Origin: Streptosporangium pseudovulgare
Lineage (GTDB): Bacteria > Actinomycetota > Actinomycetes > Streptosporangiales > Streptosporangiaceae
Direction: 5' to 3'
DNA length: 64,000 bases
Assembly: GCF_014648055.1 (NCBI RefSeq)
Contig: NZ_BMQJ01000023.1
Location: 34,825 to 98,824, forward strand
A program made the position numbers and the translations under genes. The notes under the pieces were generated by a model. That model was not told the origin of the DNA. It searched no databases and worked only from the letters and a program-made list of their open reading frames with translations. This document shows positions 25,411 to 33,189 of the stretch, one piece after another; position 1 is the first letter of the stretch, and each line of letters opens with the position of its first letter.

Positions 25411-25596
25411 TCAACAGCAGAAGCGGCTGCAGGTGCACGAGCTCGCCAGCCGGGTGTCCAGGGCCGTCAGCGTGATCTCCGACTCGGCGTAGTCACCGAT
25501 GAACAGCGGACCGGCCGGGTTGTCCCAGCCCTCGACGTCGGCTCCGCTGCGCCACGCGGAGACGATCTCCTCAGAGCGTTCCAGGGTGACAGGCAT
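25411..25596 (-). CDS. lanA: Class II lanthipeptide precursor LanA
   Basis: 61 residues. The leader (about 1-50) is acidic and contains GWDNPAGPLFIGDYAESEI. The C-terminus is a compact Cys/Ser/Thr tract, LASSCTCSRFCC, with cysteines at 54, 56, 60 and 61 and Ser/Thr at 52, 53, 55 and 57. This is the expected form of a core peptide able to make up to four (methyl)lanthionines. No Gly-Gly cleavage site is visible, so the leader boundary is uncertain. ATG 25596 has a strong GGAGGGAG. First gene of the lanA-lanM operon. Confidence 0.9.
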   Translation of the reverse strand: MPVTLERSEEIVSAWRSGADVEGWDNPAGPLFIGDYAESEITLTALDTRLASSCTCSRFCC

Positions 25597-26115
25597 TCTT
25601 ACTCCCTCCATGACCGGGCGTCCCGATCAGCGTTGGTCAGCCAATCGAAAAAATCAATACATAGCGGGCGAAATGTAGACTTGTCGGCATTCAGTAGAAA
25701 TGGTGAAAGTTGCCGTTGACTGTGACGGAGTTTGCCCAGACGCCGACGGAATGTCCGAAACGCGCAAGCGAGACCGTCCACCCCTCCACACCACCGGTCC
25801 ACGCCCATCAAGGGGACGACAGCGCACGTCAGGGGTTTCGTCCCACAACGGGCCATGACCACCACCTCGGTGACGGCGCTCATGTGCGGGACGGCCCAGC
25901 GAACCGCTTTCATACGGAAGGGGAGGCCGCGAGAAGGTTTCCGCTGTTCGGGAGCGCGGCAGGCGGCGGGGAACAGCCCCGACCACGGGCCGTCCGGCGA
26001 CATTTCCCACCGATGAGCATTTTCCATCGTGATCGTGCTGGTCACGGTGATGGGGTTAGGGTCAAAGGTGCGGTGAGATAAGGCTCCCGGTAAGACAGCA
26101 GTCGACCAAGATCCG
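25597..26115. other. Region upstream of lanA, no convincing gene
   Basis: This stretch should hold the lanA promoter; no clear consensus was found. Open frames on both strands lack coherent protein character. The left end of an IS fragment begins near 26080, with inverted GGCTCCCGGT/ACCGGGAGCC at 26083 and 26124. Confidence 0.4.
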
Positions 26116-26463
26116 ATGTCCCAACCGGGAGCCTCGTTGCTGTCTTACCCTGCCGCGATTCCGCTGTCGAACCGCACGCTTGTCCGTCTGGCCGATCTCA
26201 TCCGCGCTCAGCGCGTCCAACGGCGATGCAGGTGGCGGCGCCTGGATCCGGGCCGGCAAGCCCTGCTCGTACCGGCCCATCTGCGCAACGGCGACACCTA
26301 CGCTCGCCCGGCCGCCGGGTTCGCCATCGGCACCACGACAGCCTGGCGCTATGTACGGGAATCAGTCGACCTGCTCGCCGATCTCGGCTTGAACCTGCTC
26401 GGGTTCGCCCTGATGGAGGTGCGGCAGACTCTGGCGAACGCGACAGCGGGAGTGGACGCCTGA
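26116..26463 (+). pseudogene. IS5-family transposase, N-terminal fragment
   Basis: 115 codons. The first 85 match the HTH-containing N-terminus of IS5/IS112-type transposases (SYPAAIPLSNRTLVRLADLIRA, RWRRLDPGRQALLVPAHLRNGDTYARPAAGFAIG, AWRYVRESVDLLADL). After that the frame diverges, and no catalytic DDE part follows. An insertion sequence remnant between the lan genes and the CPBP gene. Confidence 0.8.
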
Positions 26464-26640
26464 GCGTAGCGAGCGCGGGCCCTGATGTGGCTCTGGCCGT
26501 AGCGGCGCGGTTCCATTTTGTGTAGTCGGACGTGATGGCTGCGGTCACCTTGACGACCCTGCGCGTCGTGCCTGCACCACCTCTTATTGGGGAGCTTGCG
26601 TAATCGTGCGGGACGGGTGAAGTTTCTAGCGTTGCTTCCC

Positions 26641-27564
26641 ATGTCGATAACCTCTCCCGAGTTCAAAACAGTGCCGTGGAAGGAAGTATCGTTCTTCCTC
26701 GGCTTCACACTGGTCGCGGCGTGGATCACCGCGCTGCCCATGTGGATTGCCGGTGTCGGCCCGGGTGACACGGTGTTTCTCCTGATCAGTGTGAGCACCA
26801 TGCTGACGCCCTCGCTCGCGGCCTTCGTGACCCTCCGGATTTTCCGCCCGGCGCGGGGCATGGCGCGCTCCACCGGGCTGGTCCCGCCGTCGTGGCGACG
26901 CATGTGGAGCTACGGCGTTCTCGGTCTGGCCTACCCGATCATCGCGGCGCTGCTCGCGCTCCCGTTGGGACTCATCACCGGGCTCAACCATCTCGACCTG
27001 GCCCAGATGTCCGGGCCTCGGGCGTTGGTGGGTCCGTGGGTTGAGCTCGCTTCATCCAGTCCGGCACAGATTCTGCTGAGTGGCATCGCCGCGATGGCGG
27101 TGAGCTTCGCCATCGGGCTGATCCCCTGTTTCGGAGAGGAATGGGGATGGCGGGGTTACCTGCTGCCCAGGCTCATGCCGTTGGGCATGTGGCCCACGTT
27201 GTTGATCAGCGGTGCGTTGTGGGCCTTCTGGCATGCGCCGCTGGTGCTCCGCGGGTTCAACTACGACGATGGCGGCATCGCCGGAATGGCCGCGATGACG
27301 GTGTCGTGCATGCTGGCGGGGATCGTGCTGGGCTGGCTGGATCTGAGCTCGGGCTCGGTGTGGCCGGCGGTCATCGCGCACAGCTCGAACAACACCTTCG
27401 CGGTGCTGATCACTTCGGGGCTGGGAGCGAACGCCGCGGTCCAGGTGGATCCGCTGCTCAGTCAGATTCCCGTCTGGGTCACGACGGCGCTCCTTGTGGT
27501 GGTGCTGGCCGTACGGCGCTCTGGTGCCTTTCATGGACGGGACGGCGTACGACTGTCGAGGTAG
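26641..27564 (+). CDS. CPBP family intramembrane glutamic protease
   Basis: About 307 residues with 8 hydrophobic helices. All three CPBP motifs are present: EEWGWRGYL (EExxxR), FWHAPL (FxxxH) and HSSNN (HxxxN). Family members are membrane proteases used in CAAX processing, bacteriocin maturation or self-immunity. Near a lanA-lanM pair lacking its own protease, a role in leader removal or immunity is attractive but unproven; an IS fragment lies between. The gene overlaps the 3' end of the convergent response regulator by 34 bases. Confidence 0.88.
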   Translation: MSITSPEFKTVPWKEVSFFLGFTLVAAWITALPMWIAGVGPGDTVFLLISVSTMLTPSLAAFVTLRIFRPARGMARSTGLVPPSWRRMWSYGVLGLAYPIIAALLALPLGLITGLNHLDLAQMSGPRALVGPWVELASSSPAQILLSGIAAMAVSFAIGLIPCFGEEWGWRGYLLPRLMPLGMWPTLLISGALWAFWHAPLVLRGFNYDDGGIAGMAAMTVSCMLAGIVLGWLDLSSGSVWPAVIAHSSNNTFAVLITSGLGANAAVQVDPLLSQIPVWVTTALLVVVLAVRRSGAFHGRDGVRLSR

Positions 27565-28193
27565 CGCAGCACGGCCGCGACCCGGCGGTCCGTCTGGTCC
27601 GTCGGGTGGAGGTCGAACTTCAGGAAGATGTTGCGGATGTGCTTGTGAACCGCCTTGTCAGTGACGAAGAGGCGTTCGGCGATGGCGGTGTTGCCCAGCC
27701 CTTCGGCCATGAGCGCCAGCACCTCACGTTCACGTGGGCTGAGGGGCCGCATGACGTCGATGGCGCGCTGGTGGGTGAAGAGCTGGGCGACCACTTCCGG
27801 GTCGATCGCGGTGCCACCGGCGACCACCCGGTGCAGGGCGTCCAAGAACTCCTGGAGCCGCCCGACTCGCTCCTTGAGCAGATAGCCGATGCCGCCGACC
27901 CCGTCGGCGAGCAGGTCGGCGGCGAAGGACTGCTCGACGTAGGCGGACAGGACCAGCACCGCAAGCGGCGGATGCAGTCGACGTGCCTGTACGGCGGCGC
28001 GGATGCCTTCATCCGTGAAGGTCGGTGGCATGCGCACGTCGACCACGGCAATGTCCGGGCGATGCTCGGCCACCGCCGCCAGGAACTCCTCTGGCGTCGG
28101 CACGGCCGCGACCAGGTCGAAGCCCCGCGCGGTCAGCAGCAGAGTGAGCCCCTCGCGTAGTAGGGCGTCGTCCTCCGCGATCACGATGCGCAC
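27531..28193 (-). CDS. LuxR/NarL-type response regulator
   Basis: 220 residues. The receiver has EDD and the phospho-Asp in IAVVDVRMPPTFTDEG; the LuxR HTH is at the C-terminus (LSPREREVLALMAEGLGNTAIAERL). The GTG start at 28193 lies inside the 3' end of the kinase gene (13-base overlap), so the two are translationally coupled. Confidence 0.92.
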   Translation of the reverse strand: MRIVIAEDDALLREGLTLLLTARGFDLVAAVPTPEEFLAAVAEHRPDIAVVDVRMPPTFTDEGIRAAVQARRLHPPLAVLVLSAYVEQSFAADLLADGVGGIGYLLKERVGRLQEFLDALHRVVAGGTAIDPEVVAQLFTHQRAIDVMRPLSPREREVLALMAEGLGNTAIAERLFVTDKAVHKHIRNIFLKFDLHPTDQTDRRVAAVLRYLDSRTPSRP

Positions 28194-29440
28194 GGCAACT
28201 CGACCTCCAGTACGGTCGGCCCCCCGATGGGGCTGGTCAGGGTGATGGTCCCGTCGTGGGCCTCGACGCGTCGCCGTATCCCGGTGAGCCCCGAGCCCGC
28301 ACTGACAGCGGCTCCACCGATGCCGTCATCCCGCACGTGGACCGACAGTAGGTCGCCGACCCGGTTCACGCTGACGGCGGCGGTGGTGGCGCGGCTGTGC
28401 CGGGCGGTGTTGGTGAGGGCCTCAGCGGCAATGAAATAGGCCGTGGTCTCGACCGCGACGGGCAGATGACCCAGCTCAGCCACCGTGACCTCGCACGGCA
28501 CGGGGCAGTCGGCCGCCAGCGAAGTCAGCGCCCCGGCCAGGCCGCGTTCCTCCAGCACCGGCGGCAAGATCCCGCGGATCACGGTGCGAAGCTCACCCAA
28601 GGCCTGTTCGGCGGCGCTCTGAGCGCGTTCGAGAGCCGCCTCTGCACCGGCGGGATCCCGTACCACCGCATCGCGGGCCACACCGAGGAGTACGGCCACG
28701 CCGATGATCCGGTTCTGCGTGCCATCGTGCAATGCGCGCTCGATACGGCGCAGTTCGGCAGCATGGGCTTGCAAGGCGCTGGCACGGGTCACGGTGAGCT
28801 GCGCGATGCGCTGGGACAGGTCAGCCGACGGGTGCGGCCGGAGCAGCCGCACCCCGGGAAGTGCTTGCAGGCGCGCCATCGCCGGGCCCAGACCGATCAG
28901 GATGGCGGCCCAGCTGATGCCCATCAGGCTGACGGCCAGAACCGCCGGCCATGTGCGTACCGGGAAGCCCAACGATGCCCCGGCCTCCTCGATCGGGAGC
29001 AGCCACCACCAGAGCGGAAAGCTCGCATCGCGGACGGCGATGATCGGCAGGACGACCCCCGCCAACCCCAGCAGGAGACCCAGGCTCGCGTGAGAGGCGA
29101 GCCAGCGTAGATCGCGCCAAGTCGCCGGATCACTCGCGGCCGCGCGCAGACGGGCAGCCCAGCCTGTCGGGCGCGTGTCAGCGTAGGGGCTGATCACCTG
29201 GTACTGCCATCGGTTGAGCCGCCCACGCTCGCGCTCGGCGACGAGCCGTACCAGCGACAGCATGAACGGCAGGAGCAGCAGGCCCACCCCCGCCAGGCTC
29301 GCCGCAGCCACCACGATCAGCCCGGCTGAGGTGAACAGCGCCAGCAGACTCGTTCCCAGGCCACCCGCGAGCCGTTCCACGGCCTCGAACACATCTCGCG
29401 GGCTTGTGCCGCGGTTGTCGCTGATGGCAACCCCTCTCAT
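28181..29440 (-). CDS. HisKA_3 sensor histidine kinase
   Basis: 419 residues. Two blocks of transmembrane helices (residues 25-60 and 125-215), then the phospho-acceptor helix LRRIERALHDGTQNRIIGVAV and HATPase motifs AAEALTNTARHSRA and DDGIGGA...GSGLTGIRRRVEAHDG. ATG 29440 is preceded by GGGGG; upstream sequence is unlikely protein. Operon with the response regulator. Divergent from a small membrane protein gene that may be its target. Confidence 0.9.
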   Translation of the reverse strand: MRGVAISDNRGTSPRDVFEAVERLAGGLGTSLLALFTSAGLIVVAAASLAGVGLLLLPFMLSLVRLVAERERGRLNRWQYQVISPYADTRPTGWAARLRAAASDPATWRDLRWLASHASLGLLLGLAGVVLPIIAVRDASFPLWWWLLPIEEAGASLGFPVRTWPAVLAVSLMGISWAAILIGLGPAMARLQALPGVRLLRPHPSADLSQRIAQLTVTRASALQAHAAELRRIERALHDGTQNRIIGVAVLLGVARDAVVRDPAGAEAALERAQSAAEQALGELRTVIRGILPPVLEERGLAGALTSLAADCPVPCEVTVAELGHLPVAVETTAYFIAAEALTNTARHSRATTAAVSVNRVGDLLSVHVRDDGIGGAAVSAGSGLTGIRRRVEAHDGTITLTSPIGGPTVLEVELPCAS

Positions 29441-29591
29441 CCCCCGAACCCTATGTCCACAAATATGGCGCGATGGGAGGAAGTGGCGGAAGGTAGAGCC
29501 TGCACCACCTGGACGCGGGCGCGTGCGTCCTTTCGCAGCACAGCGACCACTTCTAGCGTGAGGAACGCCCATCCACGAAAGGAACGCCGCT

Positions 29592-29822
29592 GTGCCCGAT
29601 CCCTACCGCGACCAGCCTGCCCCACGGCGACGCCCGCTCTCCTTCGGCCGCCTCGTGCTGCGTGCTGTTTTGTGGTGCCTCCTGGTGCTCGCCGCCGCCG
29701 CGAACATGGTGGCTTCGCTTTCCGGGATGTCGACGTTGGTACGGCTGGCGTTCGGCATGACGGGGGTGGCGTGCGTGGTCCTGCTGGTCATCGACAGCAT
29801 CCGAGCCCGTCGCCACCGTTGA
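29592..29822 (+). CDS. Small two-helix membrane protein
   Basis: 76 residues: a basic Pro/Arg-rich start, two transmembrane helices (LVLRAVLWCLLVLAAAANMVA and LAFGMTGVACVVLLVID) and a basic end. GTG 29592 follows AAAGGAA at 8 bases. Divergent from the kinase, so it is a candidate target or accessory of that system. Confidence 0.7.
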   Translation: MPDPYRDQPAPRRRPLSFGRLVLRAVLWCLLVLAAAANMVASLSGMSTLVRLAFGMTGVACVVLLVIDSIRARRHR

Positions 29823-30119
29823 GATCCCGCCAACGAGCGGGCACGTGGGGATGACCGGCCTGGCAACGGCTCGTCACAGCACGGCCAGGAACGAACAGAC
29901 ACCATGCGAGGCAACCCACGACGGCAAGCCCAAGCGGGACACCAGCCGCACTCGCGGGGCAGTAAATTCGCCGCTACATCATCTGGCGGAATAATCGCGC
30001 CGTCTATGAGCGTCTCGGCACGATCGTCGCACGGGCCGACGTCGCCTGAATCGTGTGACGGTCCGGCGATAGACCTGTCGGGGCTCGTCTGGCCACCCGA
30101 TGAGTGCGGCCCTGTGAAT
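29823..30119. other. Intergenic, no gene recognised
   Basis: About 300 bases between convergent genes. Open frames here are weak in codon bias. Nothing else seen. Confidence 0.4.
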
Positions 30120-30944
30120 TTACCGCAGCACCATGGGCTGCCCGGGATGACGGTAGTGATGGAGCTCCCAGGGGTCGTGGGCGCTGAAGATCGACACTTG
30201 GTCGCCATGGTGGCGGAGGAGTTCGCGTAGCCGAGCCTGAGTGCCGAGTCTGAGATCGTGGTGAACTTCTGAGCTGGTTTGCACTAGGTCCAGGAGCGGG
30301 TGAGGGTGGGGGGCGTCACCGAGTTCCCGATGGTAGTAGTAGGCGTCACCGCAGTGCAGGAGCCAGCGGTCGCCGTCCTGGACCGCCACTCCGGTGTGGC
30401 CGGCGGTGTGGCCGCCGAGCGGAACCAGGCGGATCTGCGGCGGAAGGCCCTGGGGCTGCAGGGACGTGAAGCCGAACCAGTCCTTGCCGGAGCCGGTGGG
30501 ATAGGTCACCCAGTTCGGGTGGTGCGCCCAGTGGGCCGGGCGGTAGCGGAAGCTGGGCGCCTGGCTGGTCGCGGCTTCGAGTTCGGCCGCCAGGACGTGG
30601 ACCTGGGCGGTGGGGAAGTCAGGCAGGCCACCGCAGTGGTCCACATCGAGGTGCGTCACGATGATGTGGCGTACGTCGGCGGGGTTGTACCCGAGCCGGG
30701 CGATCTGGCGGATGGCGGTTTCCTGCTCGTCCAGCACGGGCTCGGCCATCTCGACCCAGTCGGCGCCGAGGGTATGGCTGGGGTTGCGTACGTCGTCCAG
30801 GCCGAGACCGGTCTCGATGAGGACCAGTCCTTTGGAGTCGGTCTCGACCAGCAGGCAGTGGTTGACGGCGTGCGCGGGGGCCGGGCCCGGGTAGGTGGCT
30901 TCGATCTGCCGTACGGACCCGCAGTTGAGGTGATGGATCTGCAT
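30120..30944 (-). CDS. MBL-fold metallo-hydrolase
   Basis: 274 residues. The metal-binding signature THLDVDHCGG and later ligands in GGHTAGHTG and CGDAYY are intact. N-acyl-homoserine lactonase-like or glyoxalase II-like hydrolase; substrate unknown. ATG 30944 is chosen because the MerR-type dyad and -35 box lie just upstream. Divergent from a MerR-family regulator gene 44 bases away. Confidence 0.88.
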   Translation of the reverse strand: MQIHHLNCGSVRQIEATYPGPAPAHAVNHCLLVETDSKGLVLIETGLGLDDVRNPSHTLGADWVEMAEPVLDEQETAIRQIARLGYNPADVRHIIVTHLDVDHCGGLPDFPTAQVHVLAAELEAATSQAPSFRYRPAHWAHHPNWVTYPTGSGKDWFGFTSLQPQGLPPQIRLVPLGGHTAGHTGVAVQDGDRWLLHCGDAYYYHRELGDAPHPHPLLDLVQTSSEVHHDLRLGTQARLRELLRHHGDQVSIFSAHDPWELHHYRHPGQPMVLR

Positions 30945-30960
30945 GGCGGCTAGCCTGCTA

Positions 30961-30978
30961 GTTGAAGCGAGGTTCAAG
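30961..30978. promoter_or_regulatory. MerR-type operator
   Basis: The dyad GTTGAAGCGAGGTTCAAG lies between the divergent MBL and MerR genes. On the minus strand TTGACT (30982-30977) is a good -35 box that overlaps it, so the dyad sits in the promoter spacer, as usual for MerR-family activators. Confidence 0.6.
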
Positions 30979-30988
30979 TCAAGGAGGC

Positions 30989-31423
30989 ATGGTGGGCGAG
31001 CAACTGCTGGACATCGCAGAGGTAGCCGAGCGCTCCGGACTGGCGGCGTCGGCGCTGCGGTTCTATGAGAAGCGGGGCCTCGTCGCCTCGGCGGGCCGCA
31101 ACGGGTTGCGCCGGACCTATCACCCCGGGGTCCTCGATCACCTCGCCTTCATCACCTGCGCACGCGGCGCCGGGTTCACCATTGCCGAGATCGCCGGATT
31201 CCTGCGGGCAACCCCCGGCGACCTGGAGCTGCGTACCCGCATGATGCGCAAGGCCGAGGAACTGGAGGAGGACATCGCCCGCTTGATCCGCATGCGCGAC
31301 GGTCTCCGCCACGCCTCGACCTGCACGCACGAGCCGCTCGTGGAGTGCCCCGACTTCAAGCGCACCTTCCAACCCGGCACCCCTTCCGACTCCCTGGGGC
31401 CAGTCCCGGTAGATCAGGCTTGA
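30989..31423 (+). CDS. MerR family transcriptional regulator
   Basis: 144 residues. Winged HTH at the N-terminus (DIAEVAERSGLAASALRFYEKRGLV, RTYHPGVLDHLAFITCARGAGF), a dimerisation helix, and a C-terminal segment with two cysteines (STCTHEPLVECPDF), as in SoxR/CueR-like sensors. AAGGAGG is directly before ATG 30989; GTG 30992 is the alternative. It probably controls the divergent MBL hydrolase gene. Confidence 0.88.
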   Translation: MVGEQLLDIAEVAERSGLAASALRFYEKRGLVASAGRNGLRRTYHPGVLDHLAFITCARGAGFTIAEIAGFLRATPGDLELRTRMMRKAEELEEDIARLIRMRDGLRHASTCTHEPLVECPDFKRTFQPGTPSDSLGPVPVDQA

Positions 31424-31623
31424 TCCCGATACACCCTGTTCTTGCGGCGAAGGCTCCCCGTCAAACGGGCCAGAGCCCCTGGTCGCCCTTCCTGGCTTGG
31501 GAGCCACCCTGGGAGCCGCTCGGACGGACGATCATGAACTGAGCCGTACGGACCTGAACAGCCGGAGTCCTGAGGAGCAGCATGGCGAATGGCTCTGAAC
31601 GATCCCGGTCATCGTTCGGGGAC

Positions 31624-31666
31624 CTACGGATGAGAAGGTCAGGGGTTCGAGTCCTCTCGGCCGCGC
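31624..31666 (+). repeat. Attachment-site copy of tRNA-Arg 3' half (att copy 3)
   Basis: 41 of 43 bases match 16899-16941 of tRNA-Arg. As at copy 2, no 5' tRNA half is present and a terminator-like hairpin follows. It marks the right edge of the second element segment. Confidence 0.85.
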
Positions 31667-31676
31667 GGCAGGTCAG

Positions 31677-31705
31677 AGGCCCTCCGGGATCACCCCGGAG
31701 GGCCT
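31677..31705. terminator. Hairpin after att copy 3
   Basis: A 12-bp stem (AGGCCCTCCGGG at 31677-31688 with 31694-31705) followed by TTTTT. Confidence 0.8.
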
Positions 31706-31716
31706 TTTTCGTGGCC

Positions 31717-31739
31717 GTACAGCAGCGTTGTACAGCAAC
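31717..31739. repeat. 23-bp repeat GTACAGCAGC-n3-GTACAGCAAC, copy 2
   Basis: 21 of 23 bases match 21739-21761. Confidence 0.7.
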
Positions 31740-31775
31740 GCCGTCTTCTGAGCGGTCGGCTGCAGGGTTGTCCGC

Positions 31776-32046
31776 TCAGGCACCGTGGCCATTGTCCGGC
31801 GTCCCAACGGGGGTGGGCGGACAGTCGTGCGGGTCGATTGACACGGCGGCGTTCTCCAAGAGTGGTTCGGGTTCGTCCTCGCCGGTGCGGAAGGTGAAGC
31901 CGACGTCCCCTGCACTGGTCCGCGCGGGTCCTGCCGTATGCCCGTTTGCGGGTCCTCCTGCCCTCGGCTGTGGTGACCCGGACATAGCCGGCCCAGCCGT
32001 CCCTGTACGGGAAGGCCGAGCCTTCGCCGTTCGCGCGCCTGCCCAT
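31776..32046 (-). pseudogene. int: Integrase N-terminal fragment fused to element-gene remnant
   Basis: From ATG 32046 the frame reads MGRRANGEGSAFPYRDGWAG, YVRVTTAEGRRTRKRAYGRTR, the arm-type N-terminal domain of actinomycete tyrosine recombinases. It ends near 31925. Then, in another frame, 31910-31776 encodes FTFRTGEDEPEPLLENA and DPHDCPPTPVGTPDNGHGA, homologous to the end of the protein at 19869-20381. A deletion has joined the two. Confidence 0.65.
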
Positions 32047-32106
32047 GCCCGGCCTCGGTTCTTCGTGCGTCCTCCGGTAGATCGGACATTCGTGTTCGAG
32101 TTATCC

Positions 32107-32123
32107 ATACCCATGGGGGGTTC
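32107..32123. promoter_or_regulatory. CsoR-like half operator
   Basis: ATACCC-ATGGG-GGGTTC: the left half is perfect and the right half 4/6 of the ATACCC-N5-GGGTAT pattern. It lies 5 bases before the perfect site. Confidence 0.5.
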
Positions 32124-32127
32124 CGGA

Positions 32128-32144
32128 ATACCCACGGGGGGTAT
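32128..32144. promoter_or_regulatory. CsoR operator of the copper operon
   Basis: ATACCC-ACGGG-GGGTAT is a perfect CsoR-type copper operator. It precedes the first gene of the operon (32173) by 28 bases. Confidence 0.8.
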
Positions 32145-32172
32145 ATGGTTGGCGGCAGATGAGGAGGACACG

Positions 32173-32691
32173 ATGAGACGCCTTCAAGCACTTGACCCGT
32201 CGGAAGCCCCCGACAGGTCCCGCGAGATCCTGGGTGACATCGTCGCCAGGCGCGGCGGGGTGGGCGACATGGTGGCCACGATGGCCCACTCGCCCGCACT
32301 GCTCCAGGGCTACTTGGACTTCTCCCGCGCGATCAAGCGGGTGAAGATCCCCCGCCCGCTGAGCGAGAAGATCTCGCTCGCGGTGCAGGAGTGGATCGGT
32401 TGCGCGATGTGCTTGTCGGCGCACACCAAAGCGGCGCGAGCGGCGGGGCTCAGCGAAGGGGACATCGAGCTGGCTCGCCAGGGCACCTCGACCGACGCGC
32501 GCGAGGCCGCCTTGATCGCCGTGGCCGTGCGGGTGCTGGCCGAGCCCTCCTCTCTCTCCGACGAGGACGTGGCCGAGCTGCGAGCCCATGGCTGGAGCGA
32601 CCGGGTGATCGCGGAGATCGTCGGCCTGGTGTCGCTGAACCTGTTGACCGGCGCCTTCAACCTGTTGATCGGGCTTGAGCCCGATGAATGA
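32173..32691 (+). CDS. AhpD-like carboxymuconolactone decarboxylase family protein
   Basis: 172 residues with the CxxC redox motif in GCAMCLSAHTKAARAAGLSE. It resembles alkylhydroperoxidase-type thiol reductants, and could relieve copper-driven oxidative stress (inference). ATG 32173 has GAGGAGG at 8 bases; the open frame upstream overlaps element remnants. It is the first gene behind the CsoR operator, and its stop overlaps the csoR start by 8 bases. Confidence 0.88.
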   Translation: MRRLQALDPSEAPDRSREILGDIVARRGGVGDMVATMAHSPALLQGYLDFSRAIKRVKIPRPLSEKISLAVQEWIGCAMCLSAHTKAARAAGLSEGDIELARQGTSTDAREAALIAVAVRVLAEPSSLSDEDVAELRAHGWSDRVIAEIVGLVSLNLLTGAFNLLIGLEPDE

Positions 32692-32953
32692 CAAAGCGGC
32701 TCACCTGCGGCGACTGCGCCGGGTGGAGGGGCAGGTGCGAGGCCTGCAGCGGATGGTGGACGACGACAAGTACTGCATCGACGTCCTGACCCAGGTCTCG
32801 GCGGCCATCAGCGCCCTGCAGTCCTTTTCCCTGGTCCTCCTGGAGGAGCACATGGCCCACTGCGTCGCGGAGGCGACGCGGAAGGGCGGCGCCGAGGCGG
32901 ACATCAAGATCAAGGAAGCGGCCGACGCGATCGCGCGCCTGGTCCGTTCGTGA
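32684..32953 (+). CDS. csoR: Copper-sensing repressor CsoR
   Basis: 89 residues, all-helical CsoR/RcnR family. The Cu(I) ligands are present with proper spacing: Cys31 (DKYCIDVLTQ), His56 and Cys60 (EEHMAHCV). ATG 32684 overlaps the stop of the AhpD-like gene, indicating coupling. Binding of Cu(I) should release the operators at 32128, 37292 and 37330. A close paralogue lies at 38790. Confidence 0.95.
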   Translation: MNDKAAHLRRLRRVEGQVRGLQRMVDDDKYCIDVLTQVSAAISALQSFSLVLLEEHMAHCVAEATRKGGAEADIKIKEAADAIARLVRS

Positions 32954-32979
32954 GAGTCACGAGACGAGAGGTGATCGTC

Positions 32980-33189
32980 ATGGCCACCGCCACCTACACC
33001 GTTAAGGGCATGACCTGCGGACACTGCGTCAGCTCCGTCAAGGAGGAGGTCGGCGAGGTCGCCGGCGTGACCGAGGTCGACGTCGATCTGGCCACCGGGC
33101 TGCTGACCGTGACGAGCGAAGGCCCGGTCGACGCGGCGCGGATCAGCACCGCGGTCGAAGAGGCCGGATACGAAGTGGTGAACCCATGA
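32980..33189 (+). CDS. copZ: Copper chaperone CopZ (HMA domain)
   Basis: 69 residues, a single ferredoxin-like HMA domain with GMTCGHC near residues 10-16 binding Cu(I). It would hand copper to CopA. ATG 32980 has GAGAGG upstream. The final codon pair overlaps the ATG of the next gene (ATGA). Confidence 0.95.
   Translation: MATATYTVKGMTCGHCVSSVKEEVGEVAGVTEVDVDLATGLLTVTSEGPVDAARISTAVEEAGYEVVNP

Noticed and set aside
25599..26045. 148-codon minus-strand frame upstream of lanA, considered as a second lan gene
   Set aside because: No ribosome binding site, no leader/core pattern and no similarity to lan genes; codon use is unlike neighbours.
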